A DNA stretch of 64,000 nucleotides from Flavobacterium sp. YJ01 (GCF_029320955.1 NZ_CP119757.1:2728001-2792000), one strand, 5' to 3'. Shown: positions 8,849 to 17,023, counted from the first letter of the stretch. Translations and numbers: made by a program. Notes: generated by a model not told the origin, from the sequence alone.

Positions 8849-9889
8849 TTATATACTAATTACTTTTTGCTGTGCATTACTTGCAATCGCGGCTTCTATA
8901 ACCTGCATTACTTTTACGCCGTCTTGTGCTGTAACTGGTTCTTCTTTATGATTTGCAATCGAATCGTAAACGCCATCGAAGAAACTAAAATAATTTCCTT
9001 GAAGTGTTGGAATTTTTTCTCTCACAATTTTACCGTCAATTTCTGTGTGCAGAATCCCTTGCAGATTTTCATCTTCTGTTCCCCAAGATTCTAGGTTTGG
9101 TTTCTTGCCTACTTTTAAATCGTCTTCTTGAACATCTCCGCGCGGTTTTAAAAATGAACCTTTTTTTCCGTGAAGCACGTAAGCCGGATTAGCTTCTCTA
9201 ACAAAAAATCCTGCTTTTAGCCTAACTCTAAAATTAGAATAAAACAAAGTCAAATCAATCCAATCGTCTACCACAGAATTTTCTCTGGTTACGCGAATAT
9301 CTCCAAAAACGGCTTTCGGACAACCAAATAAACTAACTGCTTGATCTATAATGTGCGGACCTAAATCTTTTAGAACTCCTGCACCATCATTCGCTGTTTC
9401 TTTATGTGCTTTAGGACTCAATAACGGATTGTATCTGTCGAAATGAAATTCTGCTTCAACTAAATCTCCTAAAACGCCTTCGTCAATTACTTTTTTAATG
9501 GTTTTAAAATCGCTGTCCCATCTTCTATTTTGAAAAACGGCTAATTTTAATCCTTTGTCTTTTGCAATTTTTGCCAATTCTTTTGCTTCATCAACAGTTG
9601 TTGTAAATGCTTTTTCTACAACGGCATGTTTTCCTGCCAAAAGTACTTTTTTCGCATATTCGTAATGCGTTCCAACTGGCGTGTTTACAATTACCAAATC
9701 GACATCATCGTTTAATAATTCGTCTATAGAAGCATAACTTTTTACGTACGGATAATCTTCTTGAATTAACTTTTTACTTCTCTCCCAAGAACCTAATAAT
9801 TCAAATCCTTCGTGAATATCTAAAAACGGAGCGTGAAAAACTTTACCCGACATTCCGTATGATAATAATGCTGTTTTTATTTTTTGCAT
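8849..9889 (-). CDS. Gfo/Idh/MocA family NAD(P)-dependent oxidoreductase
   Basis: The 346-residue protein has an N-terminal Rossmann fold (ALLSYGMSGKVFHAPFL, about 8-24), the sugar-dehydrogenase motif HAVVEKAFTTTVDEAKEL around 85-105 in place of the usual EKP, and a C-terminal GFO/IDH domain with DLGPHIIDQAVSLFG near 175-190 holding the expected catalytic Asp/His. The family oxidises or reduces the hydroxyls of sugars and inositols with NAD(P). The pattern resembles YdgJ/IolU-like cytosolic dehydrogenases, but the substrate is unknown. It stands alone between two repeat-filled spacers. Confidence 0.85.
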   Translation of the reverse strand: MQKIKTALLSYGMSGKVFHAPFLDIHEGFELLGSWERSKKLIQEDYPYVKSYASIDELLNDDVDLVIVNTPVGTHYEYAKKVLLAGKHAVVEKAFTTTVDEAKELAKIAKDKGLKLAVFQNRRWDSDFKTIKKVIDEGVLGDLVEAEFHFDRYNPLLSPKAHKETANDGAGVLKDLGPHIIDQAVSLFGCPKAVFGDIRVTRENSVVDDWIDLTLFYSNFRVRLKAGFFVREANPAYVLHGKKGSFLKPRGDVQEDDLKVGKKPNLESWGTEDENLQGILHTEIDGKIVREKIPTLQGNYFSFFDGVYDSIANHKEEPVTAQDGVKVMQVIEAAIASNAQQKVISI

Positions 9890-9905
9890 GTTGTTATGTT
9901 TTTTT

Positions 9906-10093
9906 TGCTACAGATTAAATGGATTTTAACAGATTTTTTTTTAGTTGCCACGACCCGAGCGATAGCGAACAGGCGAAGCAATTACACAAATTAACACAAA
10001 TCAGTATCTATAAAATTTTAATTTGTGAAAATTCGGGCAATTCGTGGCAAAAAACATTTAAAAAAATCATTTTAATCCTTTTAATCTGTGGCT
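9906..10093. repeat. Imperfect palindrome of the 'CACAGATTAAAAGGATT' family
   Basis: The spacer between the oxidoreductase and flavin oxidoreductase genes folds on itself. GCTACAGATTAAATGGATT (from about 9908) pairs with AATCCTTTTAATCTGTGGC (to about 10093), and TTGCCACGA near 9947 pairs with TCGTGGCAA near 10040. The same arm sequence forms a perfect 17-bp stem at 59206-59252, which identifies a dispersed family. Confidence 0.6.
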
Positions 10094-10104
10094 AATAAAA
10101 ATAT

Positions 10105-11175
10105 TTAAAGTTTAGCTCTTTCGTATTGTTTTGGCCATTCAATTTCGCTGTTTAATTCTTTTGCGAAATCTAAAGGCAAATTCGGATTTCTCAAAGATTC
10201 TCTGGCAAACAAAATCAAATCGGCTTGACCATTATTTAAAATTTCTTCTGCTTGTTTGGCTTCGGTAATTAATCCGACTGCTCCTGTTGAAATTCCTGCT
10301 TCTTTTTTTACTTTTTCTGCAAAAGGAACTTGATAACCAGGTCCAAGCGTAATTTTTTGATGCGAAACCAATCCGCCTGATGAAACGTCGATTAAATCTA
10401 CTCCTTTTTCTTTCAATATTTTAGAAAGCTGTACAGATTCTTCTGGGTTCCAACCGTTTTCTGCCCAATCTGTTGCTGAGATTCTAACAAACAAAGGCAA
10501 ATCTGAAGGCCATTCTGTTTGAACGGCTTCTAGAATTTCTAAAGTAAAACGAATTCTATTTTCGAAACTTCCTCCATATTCATCTGTTCTTACATTTGTT
10601 AATGGAGAAAGAAATTGATGCAATAAATAACCGTGTGCCGCATGGATTTCTAAAACCTGATATCCCGCTTCGACTACTCTTTTTGTTGCTGTTTTAAAAT
10701 CTGAAATTACTTTTTGAATTCCGTTTTTATCTAAAGCCTCTGGAAGAAAAGGCTCATTATCGTGATACGGAATTGCATTTGGCGCAACCGTCTGCCATCC
10801 GCCTTGAGCGAAATCTAATTTTTTATTTCCCTCCCAAGGAGAAGATACACTGGCTTTTCTTCCGGCGTGTGCCAACTGAATTCCTGGAATTGAATTTTGA
10901 GAAACAATAAATTGGTTGATTTCTTTTAGTTTTTCGATATGTTCGTCTTTCCAAATTCCAAGATCGGAAGGAGAAATTCTAGCTTCTGGAGAAACTGCAG
11001 TCGCTTCCTGAATAATTAGTCCGGCGCCGCCCGTTGCGCGACTTCCTAAATGAACCAAATGCCAATTGTTTGCAAAACCGTCTTCGGCAGAATATTGACA
11101 CATTGGAGAAATAGCAATTCTATTTTTTAGGGTAATGTTTTTTATAGTTAAAGGAGAAAATAATCTTGAAGCCAT
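10105..11175 (-). CDS. namA: NADH:flavin oxidoreductase, Old Yellow Enzyme family (YqjM/NamA-like)
   Basis: This 356-residue FMN enzyme of the OYE family reduces activated C=C bonds of electrophiles such as quinones and alpha,beta-unsaturated carbonyls, using NADPH. The TIM barrel starts LFSPLTIKNITLKNRIAISPMCQYSA, with the YqjM-type Cys near 26 that tunes the flavin and the Tyr two residues later. The HAAHGYLLHQFLSP segment provides the substrate-binding His pair, and TDEYGGSFENR is the family signature. The length is usual for the group. A perfect dyad at 11195-11217 just upstream of the ATG suggests control by a redox- or electrophile-sensing repressor. Confidence 0.9.
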   Translation of the reverse strand: MASRLFSPLTIKNITLKNRIAISPMCQYSAEDGFANNWHLVHLGSRATGGAGLIIQEATAVSPEARISPSDLGIWKDEHIEKLKEINQFIVSQNSIPGIQLAHAGRKASVSSPWEGNKKLDFAQGGWQTVAPNAIPYHDNEPFLPEALDKNGIQKVISDFKTATKRVVEAGYQVLEIHAAHGYLLHQFLSPLTNVRTDEYGGSFENRIRFTLEILEAVQTEWPSDLPLFVRISATDWAENGWNPEESVQLSKILKEKGVDLIDVSSGGLVSHQKITLGPGYQVPFAEKVKKEAGISTGAVGLITEAKQAEEILNNGQADLILFARESLRNPNLPLDFAKELNSEIEWPKQYERAKL

Positions 11176-11194
11176 AATTGTAACTTTTAATGGT

Positions 11195-11217
11195 TTTATA
11201 CTACCTATTAGTATAAA
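11195..11217. promoter_or_regulatory. Perfect dyad upstream of namA, candidate HxlR/MarR-type operator
   Basis: Two 9-bp arms, TTTATACTA and TAGTATAAA, are separated by CCTAT and end 19 bases before the namA start. The TACTA..TAGTA core resembles boxes known for DUF24/HxlR repressors that control quinone and aldehyde detoxification genes. No such regulator is encoded nearby. Confidence 0.5.
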
Positions 11218-11289
11218 TAATGTTGAAAAAGTAAAGTTACAGTATCTTGTTAAAATGAGATATTGAAATGTTTATTAATTAACAAACAT

Positions 11290-13440
11290 TTAAACCAAAT
11301 TCTGCTTATTCCATAAATTATAATACTCTGTTTTCTGTTCTAACAAATCAAAATGATTTCCAGACTCCACAATTGAACCATTTTTCATAACTAATATAGT
11401 ATCTGCATTCGCTATTGTGCTCAAACGATGTGCAATAATAATTATAGTCTTTCCTGAAGATTTAAAATTATCGATAGCATCTTTCACAATTTTTTCTGAT
11501 TGAGTATCTAATGATGCTGTTGCTTCATCCATTAATAAAATTTCTGGATTTTTATACAATGCTCTGGCAATTGCGATTCTCTGTTTTTGACCTCCAGAAA
11601 GCATTGCACCATTTTCTCCAATTTGTGTTTCAAATCCGTTTGGCAGTTTTTCAACAAACTCATGAATCCCAAGTTGTTTTGAAAGCTCTAAAATTCTCTG
11701 AATATTAGGAAAAGATTCCCCTAAAGCAATGTTTTCTATAATATTTCCAGAAAACAAATTAAGCTGTTGGGGAATAACACCAACAATTTCTCTTAAACTC
11801 TTATAATGAACATGTTGAAGATCAAAATCTCCAATATTAATTTTACCTTCTTTTATTGGATAAAGGTTTTGCAACAGCGAAATTAAAGTTGTTTTTCCGC
11901 TACCACTTTCACCTAAAATCGCTGTTGTTTGGTTTTTCTTGAATATGGCATTAAAATTTTTAAAAACTTCCACACGAGATCCATATCGAAAAGAGACACT
12001 TTCAAATTTTATATCTCCCAAATTTTCTTTTGATAATTCAATCTTGTTTTCTGTTTCTTCTCTTTCCAAGTCCATGATTTCAAAAAGCCTGTCAGCAGCA
12101 ATTAATGCATTTTGAGCTGTTTTATTCATGTTTATTAAAGAAGCTACAGGAGAAGTAAAATATCCTATCAGAGCATAAAATGAAAACAATTCTCCAGGAG
12201 TAATTGCTCTATCGATTACATAACCTGAACCAATCCACATTAAAATTACAGTAAATACAGAGGCTAAAAATTGTGTCGAAGTTCCAGCAAAAATGCCATT
12301 TAGACCAGATTTATAAGTTATGAACAATAGTTTTACAAACCTGTTTTCCGTTTTTAAATTTGAAAATTCTTCTATCCCAAATTCTTTGATAGTTCTAGCA
12401 TGCGTAATGCTTTCAACTAATTGCGTTTGTAATTCTGCAGCATTCTCCATTATGCTTCTTTCAACCTTTTTGTTGAATTTATTGAGTAGAAAATAAACAA
12501 AAGCATAAAACGGAATAACTAGAATAATAGCCAAAGCCAATTTCCAATAATAGGTAAACATTAATGCAAATGAAAAGACGACGATAAAAATATTTACAAT
12601 CATTTCGATTGCGGTTTCATTTATAAAGGATCGTATTTTTACAGCATCATTTATTCTAGAGGTGATTTCTCCTATTTGCATGGTATCAAAAAACCGCTGT
12701 GGCAGATGAAGCAAATGTTTATAATACCCTAAGATTAATTTAGCATCGATTAACTGGCCTGTCTTCATCACAAAAATACTCTTCTTTGACCCAATATAAG
12801 CTTGAAGCAAAATAATAGCGATCATGGAGACACTTAATAAATTAAGAAGATTTCTATTGCCATCAACTAAAACATAATCTGTTATTTTTTGAATATAAAT
12901 AGACATTGCCAATCCTAAAATCGTAAATACTATAGCACCAATTAATGCTTGAATTAAGATCGTTTTGTGTGGCTGAATTAGATTCCAAAACCGTTTTATA
13001 GGTGACGTTTTTTCATTTAATGTTTTAAAATCATCATTTGGTGCAAAAAGAATTAAAACGCCTGTCCAGATTTTTTGAAATTCATCAAAAGTATATGTTC
13101 CCATTTTACCAAAACCTGGATCCATAACTGTAATTGTAGATTTTTCAACTTTGTAAATAACTACATAATGTTGTAATTGTTCTTTTACAAGAATATGGGC
13201 AATAGCTGGAAGCGGAATTTTATCTAAAGAATCTAAACCTCCTTTTACTCCTTTTGCTGTAAAACCCATTTTCTCGGCAGCTTCAATTATCCCAAGAACA
13301 TTAGTGCCTCGTTTATCAGTATTGGCATATTGACGAATTCTCGCTATGGGAAGATTAACTTTGAAATGGTTTCCAATAGATGCCAGACAAGCAGCACCAC
13401 AATCTTTAATATCATGTTGTTTTATTTTTATTGAAGCCAT
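11290..13440 (-). CDS. Peptidase-containing ABC transporter (C39 peptidase, bacteriocin-type export)
   Basis: This 716-residue fused exporter cuts double-glycine leader peptides and pumps the cores across the inner membrane. Residues 1-130 are the C39 peptidase with Gln8, catalytic Cys14 (KDCGAACLAS), His91 (QHYVVIY) and Asp107 (MDPGFG). Residues about 155-440 hold the six-helix membrane domain. The ATPase has Walker A GESGSGKTT, signature LSGGQKQRIAIARAL, Walker B ILLMDEATASLD and the switch His in IIAHRLSTI. All catalytic residues are present. The ATG abuts the stop codon of the HlyD gene, so the two are translationally coupled. It is the last gene of the peptide operon and its expected substrates are the peptides at 16.05-16.37 kb. 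Confidence 0.95.
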   Translation of the reverse strand: MASIKIKQHDIKDCGAACLASIGNHFKVNLPIARIRQYANTDKRGTNVLGIIEAAEKMGFTAKGVKGGLDSLDKIPLPAIAHILVKEQLQHYVVIYKVEKSTITVMDPGFGKMGTYTFDEFQKIWTGVLILFAPNDDFKTLNEKTSPIKRFWNLIQPHKTILIQALIGAIVFTILGLAMSIYIQKITDYVLVDGNRNLLNLLSVSMIAIILLQAYIGSKKSIFVMKTGQLIDAKLILGYYKHLLHLPQRFFDTMQIGEITSRINDAVKIRSFINETAIEMIVNIFIVVFSFALMFTYYWKLALAIILVIPFYAFVYFLLNKFNKKVERSIMENAAELQTQLVESITHARTIKEFGIEEFSNLKTENRFVKLLFITYKSGLNGIFAGTSTQFLASVFTVILMWIGSGYVIDRAITPGELFSFYALIGYFTSPVASLINMNKTAQNALIAADRLFEIMDLEREETENKIELSKENLGDIKFESVSFRYGSRVEVFKNFNAIFKKNQTTAILGESGSGKTTLISLLQNLYPIKEGKINIGDFDLQHVHYKSLREIVGVIPQQLNLFSGNIIENIALGESFPNIQRILELSKQLGIHEFVEKLPNGFETQIGENGAMLSGGQKQRIAIARALYKNPEILLMDEATASLDTQSEKIVKDAIDNFKSSGKTIIIIAHRLSTIANADTILVMKNGSIVESGNHFDLLEQKTEYYNLWNKQNLV

Positions 13441-14583
13441 TTATTTTTTAGCTGATAATTGTTTCGGGTTTAGCCAATTGTCTATTTTGTCAAATAGCAA
13501 ATCGAATAAACTTCGGCGCGTAATTATATATCTTGTGGTTAAGGTCATTCCTTTTGAAACATCAGTCTTGTAACCCGATTTTAGGTGCAAAGTTTTAGAA
13601 TCTAATACACAGCGAACTTTAAAAAAAACCTGCTCTCCCTGTGTTGTTATATTTTGGTCAATGTCAATTACTTTCCCTTCTAATAAACCCCATTGGTTAT
13701 AATTGAAAGCATCTAATTGAATTTTTACTTTTTGATTTTTCATAATCAAACCAATATCGTTTGGAGAAACATTATTCTCAACAATAAGATGGTCTGGAGA
13801 AGAAATTGTTGCAATAGATTGCGATACGTTTACAAAAGAACCTTTTTGAATCCCTGAAAAGTTTTCTATAGTTCCCGAAATAGGAGCCAAAACAAAATAA
13901 TTATTCGCCTCAACGTTTATTTTTGCAACAGTTCCATTAAGATTTTTTAATCGTTCTTCTAAATCTCTCTTCTGATTTTCCCATGTTGATTTTTGCTGAC
14001 TTATAAAACTTTGCAATGCTTGTTTGGCTAAGCGCAACTCATATTCATATTTTTCAAAATCTGCTTTTGCTATAATATCTTTATCGAACAAAATCTTATT
14101 TCGGTCATAATTTAACTGAGCGTGAGAGATTTTGCTTTGCAGTTCATTTTTTGCAGATTGAAATTTAAATAAATCTTCACGCGCTGTGGATGTCTGCAAT
14201 TTTGATGGCTTATTTTGTAAAAGATTTGAAACATCACTTAACAATAGCAAAACAGAACTTGACAACGTATCTTGAGTTCTTTTATCGCTTTCCAAATTTT
14301 CTGTAGAGATCTTTAAAAGTGTATCTCCTTTTTTTACAAAAGCATTATTTTTTAATGCTATCCAATTTATCCTGCCACTTACAATTGTTGCAACAGGAAC
14401 ATTATCTATCTTACTTCTAATAATACCTCGGCTCTGACTACTGATGTCAATTTTAATTAAAGGCAATAATCCCAAGAAAATCAGAACGGTTAAAATTAAA
14501 ATCAAATAGATTGAAAAGCTTTTTGATTTGTTTTTTGCAATAAGATTTTCGAGAGTGTTTATAGGGTCTGAGCTAAACTGCAT
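13441..14583 (-). CDS. HlyD family secretion protein (membrane fusion adaptor)
   Basis: The 380-residue protein has a short cytoplasmic tail, one membrane helix (about 24-43, IYLILILTVLIFLGLLPLIK), a biotinyl-lipoyl-like strand (VATIVSGRINWIALKNNAFVKKGDTLLKI), a long helical hairpin (about 100-215) and a second beta-barrel half with YFVLAPISGTI. Such adaptors link a peptidase-containing ABC exporter to an outer-membrane channel. No TolC homologue is in this operon, so one would have to be supplied from elsewhere. It directly precedes the exporter gene with no spacer. It starts at the ATG at 14583, 31 bases after the DUF2007 gene. Confidence 0.9.
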   Translation of the reverse strand: MQFSSDPINTLENLIAKNKSKSFSIYLILILTVLIFLGLLPLIKIDISSQSRGIIRSKIDNVPVATIVSGRINWIALKNNAFVKKGDTLLKISTENLESDKRTQDTLSSSVLLLLSDVSNLLQNKPSKLQTSTAREDLFKFQSAKNELQSKISHAQLNYDRNKILFDKDIIAKADFEKYEYELRLAKQALQSFISQQKSTWENQKRDLEERLKNLNGTVAKINVEANNYFVLAPISGTIENFSGIQKGSFVNVSQSIATISSPDHLIVENNVSPNDIGLIMKNQKVKIQLDAFNYNQWGLLEGKVIDIDQNITTQGEQVFFKVRCVLDSKTLHLKSGYKTDVSKGMTLTTRYIITRRSLFDLLFDKIDNWLNPKQLSAKK

Positions 14584-14614
14584 AATAAATTAATTTGAGG
14601 TGCTTGTCAATAAA

Positions 14615-14860
14615 TTAAATATGGTATTCTCCAGAATTGTAGTTATCGATTATTGCCTTTGCTTTTTCATAATCTTCTTCGGCTACTTTTAGCTTTATAG
14701 CATTTATATCTCCAACTAAAACGCCCCATGGATTAAAAACAGACATTAGTGATGCATCTTCAAAAACTTGAATAGAAAAACTTTCCAATAACATTTTCAA
14801 AATAGTTGCCTCTTCTTTACTTCCTTGGTGAACAGATATTCTTCTTTTTTCCTGGATCAC
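14615..14860 (-). CDS. DUF2007 family protein
   Basis: This 81-residue cytosolic protein has the DUF2007 (putative signal-transducing protein) pattern: ISVHQGSKEEATILKMLLESFSI followed by a short strand region VLVGDINAIKLKVAEEDYEKAKAII. The family has an ACT-like fold and no settled function; it often sits beside membrane proteins. Its gene lies between DUF3267 (11 bases upstream) and hlyD (31 bases downstream), inside the peptide-export operon. That is unusual and suggests an accessory or immunity role, which is inference only. Confidence 0.75.
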   Translation of the reverse strand: MIQEKRRISVHQGSKEEATILKMLLESFSIQVFEDASLMSVFNPWGVLVGDINAIKLKVAEEDYEKAKAIIDNYNSGEYHI

Positions 14861-14871
14861 TTTATTTCATT

Positions 14872-15444
14872 TTAATCTATAATCATAAAACCGACTTTGC
14901 TCTTATGATCTAATAATTTATGATTTAAACCCGCTTTTAATATTAAATAAGCATAGATAAAATCCCCGATTGCACCTAAAGTCATCGAAAAGCCAATAAA
15001 TAAGAAAGTCAAATTATGATAAAGAAATCCATAAATTGAAGGCAATAAGCCAAGAATAAAAAATGGTGCAAGTGCAACAACTAACATTTTCTTGGATTCT
15101 AACGGTTCTGTACAATTTGCAAAAGGCATTAAATATTTCTTAATGAAACCAAATTTTACCGATTGCCATCCTTTTTTTGAAAAAAGTGCCATGAAAATCC
15201 CATGTATAATTTCATGCACAAGTATACCTACGCAAATAATTAAATTGGGAACCAATAAAATTAAAAGCACATTTAGTTTTTTATTATCAAAAAGCTGTAA
15301 TGTTTGCTTTACTGCTTTCAAATTCGCTGTAAAAATCTCATTCCATGTCAAATACAAAACAAATAGGAAAAGCAAAATAATTGGAACACTTATTAGCATT
15401 CCTAAAATTTGTACTTTTTTAGAATCAATAGAGATTTCTTTCAT
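14872..15444 (-). CDS. DUF3267 membrane protein (putative zincin)
   Basis: The 190-residue protein has four hydrophobic helices (about 13-32, 53-72, 105-130 and 137-160) and HEIIHGIFMALF near 77-88, an HExxH zinc-metalloprotease motif at a membrane helix. This matches the DUF3267 (putative zincin peptidase) family. The following FGFIKKYLMPFANCTEPL may hold further ligands. The gene overlaps the end of the upstream unknown gene by 20 bases, which points to translational coupling. In this operon it could trim the exported peptides inside the membrane or give immunity, as CPBP-type proteases do in other bacteriocin loci; neither is shown. Confidence 0.75.
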   Translation of the reverse strand: MKEISIDSKKVQILGMLISVPIILLFLFVLYLTWNEIFTANLKAVKQTLQLFDNKKLNVLLILLVPNLIICVGILVHEIIHGIFMALFSKKGWQSVKFGFIKKYLMPFANCTEPLESKKMLVVALAPFFILGLLPSIYGFLYHNLTFLFIGFSMTLGAIGDFIYAYLILKAGLNHKLLDHKSKVGFMIID

Positions 15445-16003
15445 TTTCTATGATTTTATAATTTCTAATTTCTAACAACTCCCGTGGAATTTTAATTTTT
15501 TCGATTGATATTAATTCTGTTTCAACAGTTTGATTTATTTGATTAAAATTTATTTCAGTTTTGTTATATGCCAAAATTTCATTTTTATCAAATGAAACAC
15601 TCATTAATTGATTTTTCATATTGAAATTAAAGTAATCACTATAGGATGTGTCAATAAAATCAATATCACAAATAGTTTTTATAATACAATTAAAGGTATT
15701 ATCTTGATTGAAATAGTGGTATAAATAAGACTCAAATTCAAAAATATTTCCTGGATTTGATTCTTTTGTAAAGTTTAAAAAACCAATTCTTTTAGATATA
15801 TTATCATTTTGCTTTTGAAAATTTGAAAAATCAATTGAAGATAAGTGTTGTGTTTCAGAATTTATTGAATATATCTTATCAACCTCTTTTATGTAAATAC
15901 TTTTTTTATCTTCAAAAAATACGAGGACAATAGAGTCATCAACTAATATTTTTTGCAGAATATTTTTTCCGCCAAATCTTAAATTAAACACTAAACTATA
16001 CAT
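15425..16003 (-). CDS. Unknown protein of the peptide-export operon
   Basis: I do not recognise this 192-residue protein. It has no signal peptide or membrane helix and is rich in Asn, Ile, Phe and Asp (for example DIDFIDTSYSDYFNFNMKNQ), suggesting a soluble beta-rich cytosolic protein. The codon usage is even more AT-rich than that of the neighbours. It starts 18 bases after the hairpin that follows the second peptide gene and its end overlaps the DUF3267 gene. Its place between precursor peptides and exporter is where immunity or leader-binding proteins are often found, so that is the main hypothesis. Confidence 0.55.
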   Translation of the reverse strand: MYSLVFNLRFGGKNILQKILVDDSIVLVFFEDKKSIYIKEVDKIYSINSETQHLSSIDFSNFQKQNDNISKRIGFLNFTKESNPGNIFEFESYLYHYFNQDNTFNCIIKTICDIDFIDTSYSDYFNFNMKNQLMSVSFDKNEILAYNKTEINFNQINQTVETELISIEKIKIPRELLEIRNYKIIENERNLY

Positions 16004-16021
16004 AAGGATAAAAATATTTCA

Positions 16022-16045
16022 AGGTGGCATCATATGACGCCACCT
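16022..16045 (-). terminator. Hairpin between peptide genes and downstream export genes (attenuator-like)
   Basis: The arms AGGTGGC and GCCACCT, with an inner TCAT/ATGA extension, form an almost perfect 24-base palindrome 7 bases beyond the last peptide stop codon. The U-tract after it is weak, so it probably attenuates or stabilises rather than fully terminates. This would give more peptide mRNA than exporter mRNA. Confidence 0.5.
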
Positions 16046-16051
16046 CATAAA

Positions 16052-16183
16052 TTAAAGCAATAACGCGCAAGCCATACCTGCAGCAAAACATACTATAACC
16101 AGCCCAATCAGTATACCTCCATCAATATCAATCATCTCTTGAGTTGATAATGGAGAAACATTTAATTCAATTAAGTTCATCAT
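16052..16183 (-). CDS. Double-glycine-leader peptide 1 (bacteriocin-like precursor)
   Basis: A 43-codon gene lies immediately downstream of peptide gene 2. The product begins MMNLIELNVSPLSTQEMID and reaches the export motif IDGG at 20-23. The predicted core is 20 very hydrophobic residues with Cys at core positions 9 and 16 (CFAAGMAC). The leader has the usual LxxLSxxEMxxIxGG arrangement read by C39 peptidases. The second Met (16180) is an equally good start. The C39 exporter gene is in the same operon. The activity, whether bacteriocin, signal or toxin, cannot be decided from the sequence. Confidence 0.8.
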   Translation of the reverse strand: MMNLIELNVSPLSTQEMIDIDGGILIGLVIVCFAAGMACALLL

Positions 16184-16203
16184 GTTCTATTTTTTTAAAT
16201 ATT

Positions 16204-16365
16204 TTAAGAATAATAATATGCAATTGCACAACCCACAGCAAAACCTACGCACCATGCACCTCCATATACTAATAAGGGTGCAATGCCACCTTCTATTTCT
16301 TGTGACTCCTGAGTGCTTAATTCAACTAAACCATAATCTTTTAAACTCACTAATGTTAGTTCCAT
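16204..16365 (-). CDS. Double-glycine-leader peptide 2 (bacteriocin-like precursor)
   Basis: The 53-residue product starts MELTLVSLKDYGLVELSTQE and reaches EIEGG at 23-27, a classic double-glycine leader. The core is 26 residues starting IAPLLVYGGAW and ending in AYYYS, with Cys at core positions 12 and 18 or 19 in CVGFAVGC. I start at the ATG at 16365; a longer reading from 16404 adds a non-leader-like stretch. Peptide 1 starts 20 bases downstream. Two such neighbouring precursors suggest a two-peptide class IIb-like product, an inference. Confidence 0.85.
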   Translation of the reverse strand: MELTLVSLKDYGLVELSTQESQEIEGGIAPLLVYGGAWCVGFAVGCAIAYYYS

Positions 16366-16430
16366 AACTTTAAAATTTAAAATGTTAATTAATAAATTCA
16401 ACAAAAATCATTTTCTCGAGAAACAATTTG

Positions 16431-16751
16431 TTATAGCAAACTTATCAGAGTTCCGTCCAATAAACTTGGACGGAAGTTAGAACCGCCAAAAATTTCTCTT
16501 GATTCATCATCTTTTATTGTTTTTAGCGAAAAAATTAATATCAATTCAAAAGGAGTTTCATAATAAAATGTCTCCCTCTTTTTACAATATTTTACCGGCG
16601 CATCGAGTTCTTTTATAAGATCTAGCTCGTTATAAAACTGGCTTCGGCTCAAACATAACTTTCTAGCAAATGTTAAAGGAGAACCTGTTTTTTCTCCACA
16701 AATTAGCCTATGCATTTTTTTGATTCTTTCAATTTGTTTAATAAAATTCAT
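16431..16751 (-). CDS. Small HTH regulator of the peptide cluster
   Basis: The 106-residue cytosolic protein has a helix-turn-helix-like N-terminus: IERIKKMHRLICGEKTGSPLTFARKLCLSRSQFYNELDLIKELDAPVKY, which reads as a winged-helix motif with recognition helix SRSQFYNELDLI. Similar small HTH proteins lie beside double-glycine peptide genes in other Bacteroidetes, from general recollection. It is the first gene of the operon, 65 bases before peptide gene 2. A dyad at 16801-16821 may be its own operator. Confidence 0.7.
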   Translation of the reverse strand: MNFIKQIERIKKMHRLICGEKTGSPLTFARKLCLSRSQFYNELDLIKELDAPVKYCKKRETFYYETPFELILIFSLKTIKDDESREIFGGSNFRPSLLDGTLISLL

Positions 16752-16800
16752 ATTCTCACTGTAAAAAATTAATAAAACAAAAAAGTCTTTAAGAAATTCA

Positions 16801-16821
16801 AAATAGTTTTGTTAACTATTT
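16801..16821. promoter_or_regulatory. Dyad upstream of the peptide-cluster regulator
   Basis: AAATAGTT and AACTATTT, separated by five bases, form a perfect 8-bp inverted repeat about 50 bases before the regulator start codon. This is the best candidate operator in the 16752-17088 spacer, which otherwise holds AT-rich sequence and the rseP promoter. Confidence 0.4.
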
Positions 16822-17023
16822 AAGAATAACCTTATAGGATTAAAAAATGAAATTAGAATTGAAATTTTAAAAAACCTTTCTCAATAAGTTTTAAAAATAT
16901 CAGAATAGGGCATTTTGTAACATTTTCTTGCAATGAAGTACTAATACAATAAGTGAGATTTACTTTTTGTTTAATAAAAACTAATATAATTATTAACAAA
17001 CATTTAAAATCTTAAACACTATA

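Noticed and set aside
14872..15444. Assignment of the DUF3267 protein as a CAAX/CPBP immunity protease
   Set aside because: It has HEIIH rather than the CPBP EExxxR and HxxxB motifs. Only a general zincin call is supported.
16182..16367. 61-codon plus-strand frame over peptide gene 2
   Set aside because: It is antisense to a clear GG-leader peptide gene and has no family or promoter.
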